64,000 bases of DNA from an uncultured Alcaligenaceae bacterium (GCA_937908115.1 CALEQZ010000035.1:1-64000), one strand, 5' to 3'; positions 33,645 to 42,929 are shown, counted from the first letter of the stretch. The notes: a model not told the origin generated them from the letters alone. A program made the numbers and translations.

Positions 33645-34856
33645 TCATCGTCCCCATGCGGGCCTGATGGCCCCGTTGTCCGGAGATTGGGCTCCGGGCC
33701 CGTCGAACAATCCCAGCTGCCGCGGCACGCCCTCCTCCGTCGCCGGCGCCGGACCTTGGCGCGGCGCCCGGCTGGGCGGCGTGAAGGCGCGCACATCCAG
33801 CGCGTGGCGCTCGACATTGAGCCCCAGGCGCCGCACGGCAAGCTGGAAGCGTTGGGCGATCAAGTCCGCCCAGATGCCCGTGCCGGTCATGCGCGTGCCG
33901 AAACGGGGATCGTTGCGTCGGCCGCCGCGCATGTCTTCGATGCGGTGCAAGACGCGTTCGGCCCGTTCCGGAAAATGCGTGACGAGCCAGCGCTCGAAGA
34001 CTTCGCGGACCTCCCAGGGCAAGCGCAGCACGGTGTAGAAAGCCCGCTGCGCGCCCGCGTCCCGTGCGGCTTCCAGGATGCGTTCGAGGTATTCGTCGTT
34101 GATGAAGGGAATGACCGGCGCGGCAGACACGCCTACCGGCACGCCGGCGTCAGCCAGCCTACGCATGGCCTGCAGCCGGCGCCAGGGTGCCGACGCGCGG
34201 GGCTCCAGCGTGCGCGCCATCGCGGCATCCAGCGTGGTGACGCTGAAGTACACCGCCACCAGTTGCTGCCTGGCCAGTTCCTGCAGCAGGTCGAGGTCGC
34301 GCTCGACCAGGGCATTTTTGGTGATGATGGCCACCGGATGGCGGGTGGCGAGCATGAGGTCGAGGATGCCGCGGCTGAGCCGCCACTGCCTTTCGATGGG
34401 TTGGTAGGCGTCGGTGGCCGACCCGAGGGTGATGACGCTGGGCCGGTAGGACGGCCGGGCGAGCTCGGCCCGCAAGGCGTCGACGATATTGGCCTTGGCC
34501 ACAAGCCGGGTTTCGAAATCCAGGCCCGGCGAATAGCCCAGGTACGCGTGCGTCGGCCTGGCGTAGCAGTACGCGCAGCCATGCTCGCAGCCGCGGTAAG
34601 GGTTGACCGCCTGGGTGAATGAAATGTCAGGCGAATCATTGCGCGCGATGGCGGCCCGGCAGGTTTCGGGCTTGACCGAGGTCACGGGCGCTGGCGCGGC
34701 CCCGGTGGCATGCCAGCCATCGTCCAACGGCTGCCGACTGGCATCCGTAAAACGGTGCTCGACATTAGTGGCCGCGCCCCGGCCGCGCAAGGCGGCGGGG
34801 GCGGCTGCCGGGGACCCAGAACCGGCAAAAGCAGAAAGGTGTTCGGTGCCAGCCAT
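33645..34856 (-). CDS. Radical SAM protein of the SplB/PA0069 type
   Basis: 403 residues. NPYRGCEHGCAYCYARPTHAYLG (~95-117) carries the CxxxCxxC [4Fe-4S] motif. SVITLGSATDAYQPIE, LMLATRHPVAIITKNALVERD and GVSAAPVIPFINDEYLE are conserved in this branch, related to spore photoproduct lyase. No substrate is established; relation to DNA repair is suggested by the family and by the LexA box. The ATG at 34856 sits only 6 bp from the -10, so the mRNA looks leaderless. An upstream TTG at 34871 lies inside the LexA box and would precede the predicted transcript start. Confidence 0.88.
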   Translation of the reverse strand: MAGTEHLSAFAGSGSPAAAPAALRGRGAATNVEHRFTDASRQPLDDGWHATGAAPAPVTSVKPETCRAAIARNDSPDISFTQAVNPYRGCEHGCAYCYARPTHAYLGYSPGLDFETRLVAKANIVDALRAELARPSYRPSVITLGSATDAYQPIERQWRLSRGILDLMLATRHPVAIITKNALVERDLDLLQELARQQLVAVYFSVTTLDAAMARTLEPRASAPWRRLQAMRRLADAGVPVGVSAAPVIPFINDEYLERILEAARDAGAQRAFYTVLRLPWEVREVFERWLVTHFPERAERVLHRIEDMRGGRRNDPRFGTRMTGTGIWADLIAQRFQLAVRRLGLNVERHALDVRAFTPPSRAPRQGPAPATEEGVPRQLGLFDGPGAQSPDNGAIRPAWGR

Positions 34857-34862
34857 GGATCT

Positions 34863-34891
34863 ACTGTACAAAAATACAGTAGATTGGGCAA
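34863..34891 (-). promoter_or_regulatory. Promoter with LexA (SOS) box of the radical SAM gene
   Basis: CTGTACAAAAATACAG (34864-34879) is a CTG-N10-CAG palindrome close to the LexA consensus. On the minus strand TTGCCC (34891-34886) and TACAGT (34868-34863) are separated by 17 bp, and the box covers the spacer and -10. The predicted first transcribed base is the A of the ATG at 34856. Confidence 0.8.
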
Positions 34892-34943
34892 GCAGCGGAC
34901 GCTTTCTTTTTTACTCCTTTTTCGCCGGCCGCGGCGCGGCCCC

Positions 34944-36251
34944 TTAGGCCGCCGCGGCCCTGACCATGCCGGCGGCGGCAGTCTGGTTGGTGGCCGGGTC
35001 GATCAGGATGAAGGCCCCCGTGGCGGGCAGGCGGTCGTAGGGGTCCAGCGGCAGGGGATCGCGCACGGCGAGCGACACGCTACCGATGTCGTTCAGGCGC
35101 AACGTCTCGGCTGCTTGGGCAGCCTGCAGCGCATGCACGTCGAGCCGGTCGTGCACCGCGGCGACCCGCGCCGAGGTCAGCCGCGTGCCGTGCTTGAGCA
35201 AGTATTGGCGCGCCGGATTCAGGTCGGTCGTATCCAGCCAGCACAGTTGCGCCTCGAAGCGGCGCGCGACCTGCGCCGGCGCATGGACATGCACCAGTAC
35301 GTCGCCGCGCGAGACGTCGACTTCGCGATCCAGCACCACCGTGATCGAAGCGCCCGCCGAGGCTTGCGCAAGCGGCCCGTCGAACGTCTGCAGCGCACGC
35401 ACCCGGGCGGTCACGCCCGACGGCTGCACGGCGACCTCGTCGCCGACGCGCAGCGTACCGCTGGCGATGCGCCCGGCATAGCCCCGGATACCATGGACGC
35501 GGTCGCCATCGTGGCGGATGACCCATTGCACGGGCAGGCGCAGCGGCGCATCCACGGGCGCGGCCTCGGACGGCAGCGCCTCGAGTAGGCCCAGCAGCGG
35601 CGGACCGGCGTACCACGGGGTGCGGCTCGAAGCCGTCACGACATTGTCACCCTCGAGTGCCGACAGCGGCAGCGCCTGGAATTCCCGGATGCCGATGCCG
35701 GCGGCCAGATCCGCATAGGCGTCGCGGATGCGTTCGAACACGGCGCGATCCCAGCCGACCCGGTCCATTTTGTTGACCGCCAACACGATGTGGCGGATGC
35801 CCAGCAAATGGGCGATCGCACTGTGGCGGCGCGTCTGCGGCAAGAGCCGGCCGTCGGCTGCGCGCGTGGCGTCGACCAGGATGACGGCGGCGTGCGCGGT
35901 CGAGGCGCCCGTGACCATGTTGCGCGTGTACTGCTCGTGGCCAGGCGCGTCCGCGATGATGAACTTGCGGCGCGGCGTCGCGAAGTAGCGGTAAGCGACG
36001 TCTATGGTGATGCCCTGCTCGCGCTCGGCCTCCAGGCCGTCGGTCAGCAAGGACAGGTCTAGCGCGTCGCCCCGGGTGCGCTTGTGCTTGGCGCGCGCGA
36101 TGGCGTCGACCTGGTCGGCGTACACGCCCTTGCTGTCGTAGAGCAGCCTGCCGATCAGGGTGGACTTGCCATCGTCCACGGAGCCGGCGGTGATCAGGCG
36201 CAGCACCCCGGCGTCGCCGACTGGGGCGAAAGCGTCGTTCAAGGCATTCAT
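34944..36251 (-). CDS. cysN: Sulfate adenylyltransferase GTPase subunit CysN
   Basis: With CysD makes adenosine 5'-phosphosulfate, GTP hydrolysis driving the reaction. 435 residues: GSVDDGKS (23-30), ADAPGHEQYTRNM, AVNKMDRVGWD, then EF-Tu-like beta-barrel domains. No APS kinase (CysC) fusion, which fits the APS-type reductase upstream. Begins 58 bp after cysD; last gene of the cluster. Confidence 0.96.
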   Translation of the reverse strand: MNALNDAFAPVGDAGVLRLITAGSVDDGKSTLIGRLLYDSKGVYADQVDAIARAKHKRTRGDALDLSLLTDGLEAEREQGITIDVAYRYFATPRRKFIIADAPGHEQYTRNMVTGASTAHAAVILVDATRAADGRLLPQTRRHSAIAHLLGIRHIVLAVNKMDRVGWDRAVFERIRDAYADLAAGIGIREFQALPLSALEGDNVVTASSRTPWYAGPPLLGLLEALPSEAAPVDAPLRLPVQWVIRHDGDRVHGIRGYAGRIASGTLRVGDEVAVQPSGVTARVRALQTFDGPLAQASAGASITVVLDREVDVSRGDVLVHVHAPAQVARRFEAQLCWLDTTDLNPARQYLLKHGTRLTSARVAAVHDRLDVHALQAAQAAETLRLNDIGSVSLAVRDPLPLDPYDRLPATGAFILIDPATNQTAAAGMVRAAAA

Positions 36252-36309
36252 CGTGGATGTTCCTCTTTTCCCTTTCCCGGGCGCGCGTGCCGCGCGGCCG
36301 CAGGCACGG

Positions 36310-37218
36310 CTAGAAATAGCCCTCTTTCTTGCGCCGCTCCATCGACGCTTCGGATGTCTGGTCGTCCATGCGCGTGGCGCCGCGCTCGGTCACGTCGGTA
36401 AGCACCGTCTCGGCGATGACCGCAGCGGGGTCGGCCGCTTCGGAGGCCACCGGGCAGGTGCAGGAAATGTCGCCCACGGTCCGAAAACGCACCGACAGGC
36501 GCTCGACGGTCTCGCCCTCGGCCGGCGGCGTCAGCGGCGTGACCGGCACCAACAGGCCACGGCGGCGCACCACCTCGCGCTCGTGCGCGTAATAGATCGA
36601 CGGCAGTGCCAGCCGCTCACGCTCGATGTATTGCCAGACGTCCAGCTCCGTCCAGTTGGAGATCGGGAATACCCGCATGTTCTCGCCTGGATGCACGCGC
36701 GTGTTGTACAGGTTCCAAAGCTCCGGACGCTGGGCCTTGGGATCCCAGCGGCCGAATTCGTCCCGGAAAGAGAAAATCCTCTCCTTGGCGCGCGCCTTTT
36801 CTTCGTCGCGCCGGGCGCCGCCTATGCACGCGTCGAAACCGAACTCGGCGATGGCCTCGAGCAGGGTCACCGCCTGCGCAGCGTTGCGTGAATCGCTCTC
36901 GCGGCGCAGCACCACCGTTCCCCGGGCGATGGAGTCCTCGACCTTGCGCACGATCAGCGTTTCGCCCAGCTCCGCCGCACGCCGGTCGCGGAAGGCGATC
37001 ACCTCGTCGAAATTGTGGCCGGTGTCGATGTGCAGCAGCGGAAAGGGAAAGCGTCCCGGCCGGAAGGCCTTTTCCGCCAGGCGCAGCAATACGCAGGAAT
37101 CCTTGCCGCCGGAAAAGAGCAGCGCCGGCCGCTCGCACTCGGCGGCGACCTCGCGCAGGATGTGGATCGCTTCGGATTCCAGCCAGTCCAGGTGGCTATG
37201 GGTGGCAACGATGGTCAT
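36310..37218 (-). CDS. cysD: Sulfate adenylyltransferase catalytic subunit CysD
   Basis: 302 residues of the PP-loop ATP pyrophosphatase family. LLFSGGKDSCVLLRLAEKAF (~32-51) is the PP motif; LLHIDTGHNFDEVI and IGGARRDEEKARAKERIFSFRD are typical. The start overlaps the cysH stop by 4 bp. Confidence 0.97.
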   Translation of the reverse strand: MTIVATHSHLDWLESEAIHILREVAAECERPALLFSGGKDSCVLLRLAEKAFRPGRFPFPLLHIDTGHNFDEVIAFRDRRAAELGETLIVRKVEDSIARGTVVLRRESDSRNAAQAVTLLEAIAEFGFDACIGGARRDEEKARAKERIFSFRDEFGRWDPKAQRPELWNLYNTRVHPGENMRVFPISNWTELDVWQYIERERLALPSIYYAHEREVVRRRGLLVPVTPLTPPAEGETVERLSVRFRTVGDISCTCPVASEAADPAAVIAETVLTDVTERGATRMDDQTSEASMERRKKEGYF

Positions 37219-38033
37219 GTCTTACTTTCCGATGGATCGTTATCAAGGCCGGTTCCGCCGGCCCGCAGCGGGGCGGCGATGGATTGCCGGGTGCCTACCG
37301 CCGCCTTACCGACGTTGCCGGCATGCAGCCCGCACTCCTTGGAATCCGACGACTCCCACCACCAGCGCCCCGCGCGCACGTCTTCGCCGGGCCGGATGGG
37401 ACGGGTGCAGGGCTCACACCCGATGGACGGATAACCCTGGTCGTGCAGCGGGTTGTAGGGAATGTCCAGCGCGCGGATGACCTGCCAGACGTCGTCCTCG
37501 CTCCACTCGGCCAGCGGATTGAATTTGTGCAGGCCGAACACGGGGTCGTGCTCGTCCAGCGGCAGCTGCGCGCGCGTGACGGCCTGCCCGCGGCGCTGGC
37601 CGGTAATCCAGGCGCTGCGTCCGGCCAGCGCACGGCGCAGCGGCTCGACCTTGCGTATCCGGCAGCATTCCTTGCGCAATTCGACGCTTTCATAAAAGGC
37701 ATAGCGTCCGTGCAGCGTCACGTGCTGCTCTACCGCCGCGGCATCGGGCCGATGCACGGCGATCGCGCGGCCGTAGCGTTGGCTCACGATCCCGATCATG
37801 GCCAGCGTCTCGTCGTGCAGCCGGCCCGTATCCAAGGTGAAGACGGCCAGCGGCAGGCCGGCGGTGAAGATCGCGTGGGTCAGCACCATATCCTCGGCCG
37901 CCAGCGATGAGGCCAGCGCCGCATCCGGATGGCGGGCCGCAATGCCGGCCAGGCGCTCGCCCAGCGCGCGCCAGCGCGCAGCCTGCGCGGGTGCCAGTCG
38001 CTGCACGCCTGCAGGCGCGACGGCCGCGGTCAT
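37215..38033 (-). CDS. cysH: Adenylyl-sulfate (APS) reductase
   Basis: 272 residues. Reduces APS to sulfite with thioredoxin. ECCRIRKVEPL (Cys123-124) and IGCEPCTRPI (Cys206, Cys209) bind a [4Fe-4S] cluster, which marks the APS- rather than PAPS-using type. SKECGLH (Cys234) is the catalytic Cys. Overlaps cysA upstream and cysD downstream by 4 bp each, so uptake and reduction are translationally linked. Confidence 0.95.
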   Translation of the reverse strand: MTAAVAPAGVQRLAPAQAARWRALGERLAGIAARHPDAALASSLAAEDMVLTHAIFTAGLPLAVFTLDTGRLHDETLAMIGIVSQRYGRAIAVHRPDAAAVEQHVTLHGRYAFYESVELRKECCRIRKVEPLRRALAGRSAWITGQRRGQAVTRAQLPLDEHDPVFGLHKFNPLAEWSEDDVWQVIRALDIPYNPLHDQGYPSIGCEPCTRPIRPGEDVRAGRWWWESSDSKECGLHAGNVGKAAVGTRQSIAAPLRAGGTGLDNDPSESKT

Positions 38034-39103
38034 GCCTGGGCTCCCGCAAACACCCTGCCCTGCTGCGGCCGCGCTAGCAGGCGCTCGCCCGGCTGCAAGT
38101 CCAGGCTGCGAAACACGTCGGCCGGCAGCTGTGCTTCGATGGGCCCGCCGTCCGTCTCGCGCTCGAGCTCCAAGAAAGCGCTCGCGCCAGCCAGGTAGCT
38201 ATGGCGCAAGCGCACCGGCACGCCGGGGCCGCCTTCGCGATAGCGCATGACCTCGACATGGTGCGGGCGCACGTACGCGGTGGCCGGCGCCGACTCGCCC
38301 TCCGGCGCCGGCACGTGCGGCGCCGGCAGGCTAATGCCTTCGGTGTGCCAGACGCCTGCGCGCACTTGCCCGTGGAACAGGTTGGCGTCGCCCAGGAAGC
38401 CGTAGACGAACGGCGTGGCCGGGTTCTCCCAGACCTCGCGCGGCGTGCCGGCCTGCTCGATGCGCCCGGCGTTCATGAGCACCACGCGGTCGGCGACCTC
38501 CAGCGCCTCCTCCTGGTCGTGGGTGACGAAGATGCTGGCCACGTGCAGCTCGTCGTGCAGGCGACGCAACCAGCGGCGCAAATCCTTGCGTACCTTGGCG
38601 TCCAGGGCGCCGAACGGTTCGTCCAGCAGCAGCACGCGCGGCTCGACGGCGAGCGCCCGCGCCAGGGCGACCCGCTGCCGCTGCCCGCCCGACAACTGGG
38701 CGGGATAGCGTCGCGCCAAGCCGTCCATCTGCACCAGGCCAAGCAAATCGTGCACACGTGCGCGGATCTCGGCCTCGGAGGGGCGTTCGCGCCTGGCACG
38801 CACACGCAGGCCGAAAGCCACGTTCTCGAACACCGTCATGTGGCGGAACAGCGCGTAGTGCTGGAAGACGAATCCCACGCGGCGCTCACGGACGTGCACG
38901 CCGGTGGCGTCCTCGCCAGCGAAAAGCACGCTGCCGGAATCGGGCGCCTCCAGCCCGGCGATGATGCGCAACAACGTGGTCTTGCCACAGCCTGACGGCC
39001 CGAGCAAAGCGACCAGCTCCCCGGATGCGATATGCAGTGATACGTCTTCCAGCGCCTGGTGGTCACCGAAACGCTTGCTCAGATTGCGCACTTCTATGCT
39101 CAT
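38030..39103 (-). CDS. cysA: Sulfate/thiosulfate ABC transporter ATP-binding protein
   Basis: 357 residues. Walker A LLGPSGCGKTTLLRII (~33-48), signature LSGGQRQRVALARAL, Walker B VLLLDEPFGALD, H-loop FVTHDQEEALEVADRVV, and a C-terminal TOBE-like domain. 19 bp after cysW; its stop overlaps the cysH start. Confidence 0.96.
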   Translation of the reverse strand: MSIEVRNLSKRFGDHQALEDVSLHIASGELVALLGPSGCGKTTLLRIIAGLEAPDSGSVLFAGEDATGVHVRERRVGFVFQHYALFRHMTVFENVAFGLRVRARRERPSEAEIRARVHDLLGLVQMDGLARRYPAQLSGGQRQRVALARALAVEPRVLLLDEPFGALDAKVRKDLRRWLRRLHDELHVASIFVTHDQEEALEVADRVVLMNAGRIEQAGTPREVWENPATPFVYGFLGDANLFHGQVRAGVWHTEGISLPAPHVPAPEGESAPATAYVRPHHVEVMRYREGGPGVPVRLRHSYLAGASAFLELERETDGGPIEAQLPADVFRSLDLQPGERLLARPQQGRVFAGAQA

Positions 39104-39122
39104 GTCGCTTTCCTTGCGCGCC

Positions 39123-40034
39123 TTACGCCATGGCGGGCCGCAGCGCGGCCGGCGCGGGCGTGTCGGCCGCCGGCTCGCGCTGCGCCACCGCGACGCGCCA
39201 TTCGATCAGGTTCTTGACCGCCAGCGTCACCAACGCCAGCAAGGCCAGCAGCGACGCCACGGCGAAGGCGGCCGAAAACATGTACTCGTTGTAGAGAATC
39301 TCCACGTGCAGTGTCATGGTGTTGGTTAGGCCTCGCACCTTGCCCGACACCACCGACACCGCGCCGAATTCACCCATGGCGCGCGCATTGCACAGGATGG
39401 CCCCGTATGCCAGCCCCCACTTGATCTTGGGCAGCGTGACGCGCCGGAAGATCTGCCACCCGTTGGCACCCAAGGTCAGCGCCGCCAGCTCCTCGTCCTG
39501 CCCTTGCGCCTGCATCAACGGGATCAGCTCGCGCGCGATGAAGGGGAAAGTGACGAATAGCGTGGCCAGCACCACCCCCGGCAGGGCATAGACGATCTTC
39601 AGGTCGTGATCCTGCAACCAGGACCCGAACCAGCCGTGCGATCCGAACAGCAGCACGAACACCAATCCGGCGACCACGGGCGAAACCGCGAACGGCAGGT
39701 CGATCAGCGTGGCAAGCACCTGCTTGCCGCGGAACTGGAAACGCGTGATGGCCCAGGCTGCGAGCACGCCGAACACCAGGTTGACCGGCAGCGAGATGGC
39801 GGCCACCAGCAGCGTCAGCCGGATCGCCGCCCAGGCGTCGGGCTCGCCGATGGCCTCGACGTACAAGTCCCAGCCGCGGCGCAGCGCCTCGGCAAAGACC
39901 GTCACCAGGGGCAGGACCAGGAACAAGCCGAGGAAGCCAAGCGCCACCGCGATCAGCGCCCCGCGCGCCCAGCGCGGCTCGGTCAGGTGCGCAGGCCGGT
40001 GCGCGCCGGCGGCCGTTGCCTGGCTCATCCTCAT
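39123..40034 (-). CDS. cysW: Sulfate ABC transporter permease CysW
   Basis: 303 residues with about six membrane helices. The coupling-loop motif is EELAALTLGANGWQIFRRVTLPKI. ARAMGEFGAVSVVSGKVRGLTNTMTLHVE is specific for CysW. The ATG at 40034 (MRMSQ) overlaps the cysT stop as ATGA. Confidence 0.94.
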   Translation of the reverse strand: MRMSQATAAGAHRPAHLTEPRWARGALIAVALGFLGLFLVLPLVTVFAEALRRGWDLYVEAIGEPDAWAAIRLTLLVAAISLPVNLVFGVLAAWAITRFQFRGKQVLATLIDLPFAVSPVVAGLVFVLLFGSHGWFGSWLQDHDLKIVYALPGVVLATLFVTFPFIARELIPLMQAQGQDEELAALTLGANGWQIFRRVTLPKIKWGLAYGAILCNARAMGEFGAVSVVSGKVRGLTNTMTLHVEILYNEYMFSAAFAVASLLALLALVTLAVKNLIEWRVAVAQREPAADTPAPAALRPAMA

Positions 40035-40924
40035 GACCGCGCCCCCCACCGCGCTTGCCAAGCTTGCAGCGCATTGATCACTAGCAGCAAGGCGAAGGAG
40101 ACGGCCAGCATGACCGTGGCGATGGCCGCCGCGCCAGCGTAATCGAATTGTTCCAGCCGCGCGACGATCAGCAGCGGCGCAATCTCGGAAACCATAGGCA
40201 TGTTGCCCGCTATGAAAATGACCGAGCCGTATTCGCCCACGGCGCGGGCGAACGCCAGCGCAAAGCCCGTCGCCAGTGCGGGCGCCAGCGCCGGCAAGAT
40301 CACGCGGCGCAGCGCCTGCAGCCGGCTGGCGCCCAGGCTGGCGGCGGCCTCCTCCAGCTCGGCATCCATGTCCTCGATGACCGGCTGGACCGTCCGGACC
40401 ACGAAGGGCAGCCCGATGAAAACCAGTGCGATGACGATGCCCAGCGGCGTGAACGCGACCTTCACCCCGAAAAGCCGCTCGATTGGCCCGCCCAGCCAGC
40501 CGTTGCCGGCGTACAAGGCGGTCAGCGCAATGCCTGCCACCGCGGTCGGCAGCGCGAACGGCAAATCCACCAGCGCGTCGACCAGGCGCCTGCCCGGAAA
40601 GCGGTACCGCACCAGCACCCAGGCAACGATCAGCCCGAACACCAGGTTGGCGAGCGCCGCCGCCAGCGACGCGCCGAAAGTCAGCCGGTAGGCCGCCAGC
40701 GCACGGGGCGAGGCAACGATTTCAACAAAGGCGTCCCAGCCCAGCTCCATGGACTTGATGGGCAGCGTTGCCAACGGCAGCAGCACCAGCAGGCTCAGGT
40801 ACAGCACTGCGTAGCCCATGGACAGGCCGAACCCCGGCAAGACCCCGGTCCCGGCCTTGCCGCGCCGCGGCGCGGCGCCGGCCGGGACCAGTACGGGCGT
40901 GGGCATGGCAGCGTTGCGCGGCAT
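40031..40924 (-). CDS. cysT: Sulfate ABC transporter permease CysT (CysU)
   Basis: 297 residues with six membrane helices. LVDLPFALPTAVAGIALTALY and EEAAASLGASRLQALRRVILP (EAA loop) are family blocks; ARAVGEYGSVIFIAGNMP follows. 6 bp after sbp. Confidence 0.95.
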   Translation of the reverse strand: MPRNAAMPTPVLVPAGAAPRRGKAGTGVLPGFGLSMGYAVLYLSLLVLLPLATLPIKSMELGWDAFVEIVASPRALAAYRLTFGASLAAALANLVFGLIVAWVLVRYRFPGRRLVDALVDLPFALPTAVAGIALTALYAGNGWLGGPIERLFGVKVAFTPLGIVIALVFIGLPFVVRTVQPVIEDMDAELEEAAASLGASRLQALRRVILPALAPALATGFALAFARAVGEYGSVIFIAGNMPMVSEIAPLLIVARLEQFDYAGAAAIATVMLAVSFALLLVINALQAWQARWGARS

Positions 40925-40930
40925 GTCCGC

Positions 40931-41959
40931 TCAGCGCCCCGGGCGGTACACCTGATCAAAGGTGCCGCCGTCTGCAAAGTGCGTCTGCTGCGCCTTGCGC
41001 CAGCCGCCGAAGACGGGATCGTCGATGGCCACCAGCTTCACGTCGGGAAACTGCGAGGCATACTTGGCCGCCACCGCCTTGTCCGTCGGCCGATAGTAAT
41101 TGCGTGCAATGATGTCCTGGGCCTCGGGCGTGTACAGCCATTCCAGGTACGCCTCGGCGACGGCGCGCGTGCCCTTGCGGTCGACCACTTTGTCGACCAC
41201 GGCTACGGGCGGTTCAGCCAAGATGGACAGCGACGGGACGACGATGTCGAACTTGTCCGGGCCGAGCTCTTTCAGTGCCAGGAAGGCTTCGTTTTCCCAG
41301 GCCAGCAGCACGTCGCCCACACCGCGCTCGACGAAGGTAGTAGTCGAACCGCGTGCGCCGGTGTCCAGCACCGGGACGTTCTTGAGCAGCCGGCCCACGA
41401 AGTCCGCGGCGGCCTGCTCACTGCCGCCGCTCTTGTCCAGCGCATAGGCCCAGGCTGCGAGGTAATTCCAGCGCGCGCCGCCCGAAGTCTTGGGGTTGGG
41501 CGTGATCACCTGTATGCCGGGCTTGACCAGATCGTCCCAGTCCTGGATGCCCTTGGGATTGCCCTTGCGCACCAGGAAAACGATGGTCGAGGTATAGGGC
41601 GAGCTGTTCAGCGGCAAGCGCTTTTGCCAGTCCGCCGGCAGCAGGCCCCGGTCGGCGATCGCGTCGATGTCATAGGCCAATGCCAGCGTAACGACATCGG
41701 CCTCCAAGCCGTCGATGACCGCGCGCGCCTGGCTGCCCGATCCGCCATGCGACTGGCGTATCGTCAGCTCCACGCCCGTCGTCTTGCGGTAATGCTCGAC
41801 GAAGGCTTTGTCCACGGCGCGGTACAGCTCGCGCGTGGGATCGTAGGAAACGTTCAACAGCGTCTGCCGTTCCGCCTGCTGCGCATGGGTCGACAGCGGT
41901 GCGGCCAATGCCCCGGCCAGCGCAGCCAGGGCAACGAGAAAGCCGGTGGTTCTTTTCAT
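40931..41959 (-). CDS. sbp: Periplasmic sulfate-binding protein
   Basis: 342 residues with a Sec signal peptide (MKRTTGFLVALAALAGALAA, cleavage near THA). LLNVSYDPTRELY, IRQSHGGSGSQARAVIDGLEADVVTLAL and TPNPKTSGGARWNYLAAWAYAL line the sulfate site. First gene of the sulfate cluster. Confidence 0.96.
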   Translation of the reverse strand: MKRTTGFLVALAALAGALAAPLSTHAQQAERQTLLNVSYDPTRELYRAVDKAFVEHYRKTTGVELTIRQSHGGSGSQARAVIDGLEADVVTLALAYDIDAIADRGLLPADWQKRLPLNSSPYTSTIVFLVRKGNPKGIQDWDDLVKPGIQVITPNPKTSGGARWNYLAAWAYALDKSGGSEQAAADFVGRLLKNVPVLDTGARGSTTTFVERGVGDVLLAWENEAFLALKELGPDKFDIVVPSLSILAEPPVAVVDKVVDRKGTRAVAEAYLEWLYTPEAQDIIARNYYRPTDKAVAAKYASQFPDVKLVAIDDPVFGGWRKAQQTHFADGGTFDQVYRPGR

Positions 41960-42287
41960 GTCCGCCTCATCAAGGATCGAGAGGCGATTCTGCCGAACCC
42001 GGCTGCCGAAGCGAACGAATAAAAACTGCGAAGTTAATCGCCTGGGGTCATCAATTCCACAGGAAATGAGCGACTGCGGCCAATTGCATAAAGGCTGGCA
42101 TGGCCGGCAAACGCATCGCAGCGTGCGCGGTGCCCCGCCCCGAATCGGCCGCGCCGCAGGCAGCCACCGCGCACGCGCCCGCAGCGGCTGGGCAGCGGAC
42201 GCGAAAAAAACCCGGCCGCTGCATCGCAGCCGGGGTTGTGCATCGGGCCAACCGCGGGCGGCCCGGTTTCCGGTTCGATGCCCGGGG
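41960..42287. other. Intergenic region between the peroxiredoxin and sbp
   Basis: No gene supported. The half near sbp (41985-42110) is AT-richer and must hold the sbp promoter, plausibly CysB-controlled, but I cannot define a site. The other half holds the peroxiredoxin terminator. Confidence 0.5.
42204..42236 (-). terminator. Intrinsic terminator of the peroxiredoxin gene
   Basis: On the minus strand CCCCGGCTGC/GCAGCGGCCGGG form a slightly bulged stem around GAT, followed by seven T. Confidence 0.85.
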
Positions 42288-42929
42288 TTATTTGTTCGGC
42301 TGCGGCGTAACGCGCAGATAGGGGCGCACCGCCTTGTAACCCTTGGGGAATTTTTCCTTGATCACGGCTTCATCCTGCAGCGAGGGCACGATGATCACGT
42401 CGTCGCCGTCCTGCCAGTTGACCGGGGTGGCCACGCTGTGGCTGTCGGTCAGCTGCAGCGAATCGATCACGCGTAGGATCTCGTTGAAGTTGCGTCCGGT
42501 GCTGGCCGGATAGGTCAGCGTCAGGCGGATCTTCTTGGCCGGATCGATGATGAACACCGAACGCACCGTGGCGGTGGTGCTGGCGTTGGGGTGGATCATG
42601 TCATAGAGCGTGGCCACCTTGCGGTCCGCGTCGGCGATGATCGGAAAGTCCACCACGCAGTTTTGCGTCTCGTTGATATCGTCGATCCACTTGACGTGGG
42701 AATCGACCGGATCCACCGACAGGGCCAGCACCTTGACATTGCGCTTGGCGAACTCGTCCTTGAGTTTGGCCGTATAGCCGAGCTCCGTCGTGCACACCGG
42801 GGTGAAGTCCGCCGGATGCGAAAACAGCACGCCCCAGCTATCGCCCAACCATTCATGGAAACGTATGCGACCGATCGAAGAGTCCTGTTCGAAATCCGGA
42901 GCCGTATCGCCCAGTCTTAGCGTGCTCAT
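42288..42929 (-). CDS. 1-Cys peroxiredoxin (Prx6 type)
   Basis: 213 residues. Peroxidatic Cys in FSHPADFTPVCTTELGYTA (Cys~47); SVDPVDSHVKWIDDI and the extended C-terminal domain (VATPVNWQDGDDVIIVPSLQDE) place it in the Prx6/1-Cys group. A second Cys (TQNCVVDFPI, ~91) is at a position also seen in some Prx6 proteins and is not a classic resolving Cys. Monocistronic. Confidence 0.94.
   Translation of the reverse strand: MSTLRLGDTAPDFEQDSSIGRIRFHEWLGDSWGVLFSHPADFTPVCTTELGYTAKLKDEFAKRNVKVLALSVDPVDSHVKWIDDINETQNCVVDFPIIADADRKVATLYDMIHPNASTTATVRSVFIIDPAKKIRLTLTYPASTGRNFNEILRVIDSLQLTDSHSVATPVNWQDGDDVIIVPSLQDEAVIKEKFPKGYKAVRPYLRVTPQPNK

Noticed and set aside
42034..42251. Small frames between the peroxiredoxin and sbp
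   Set aside because: Arg/Gly-rich, overlap the terminator and lack ribosome-binding sites.
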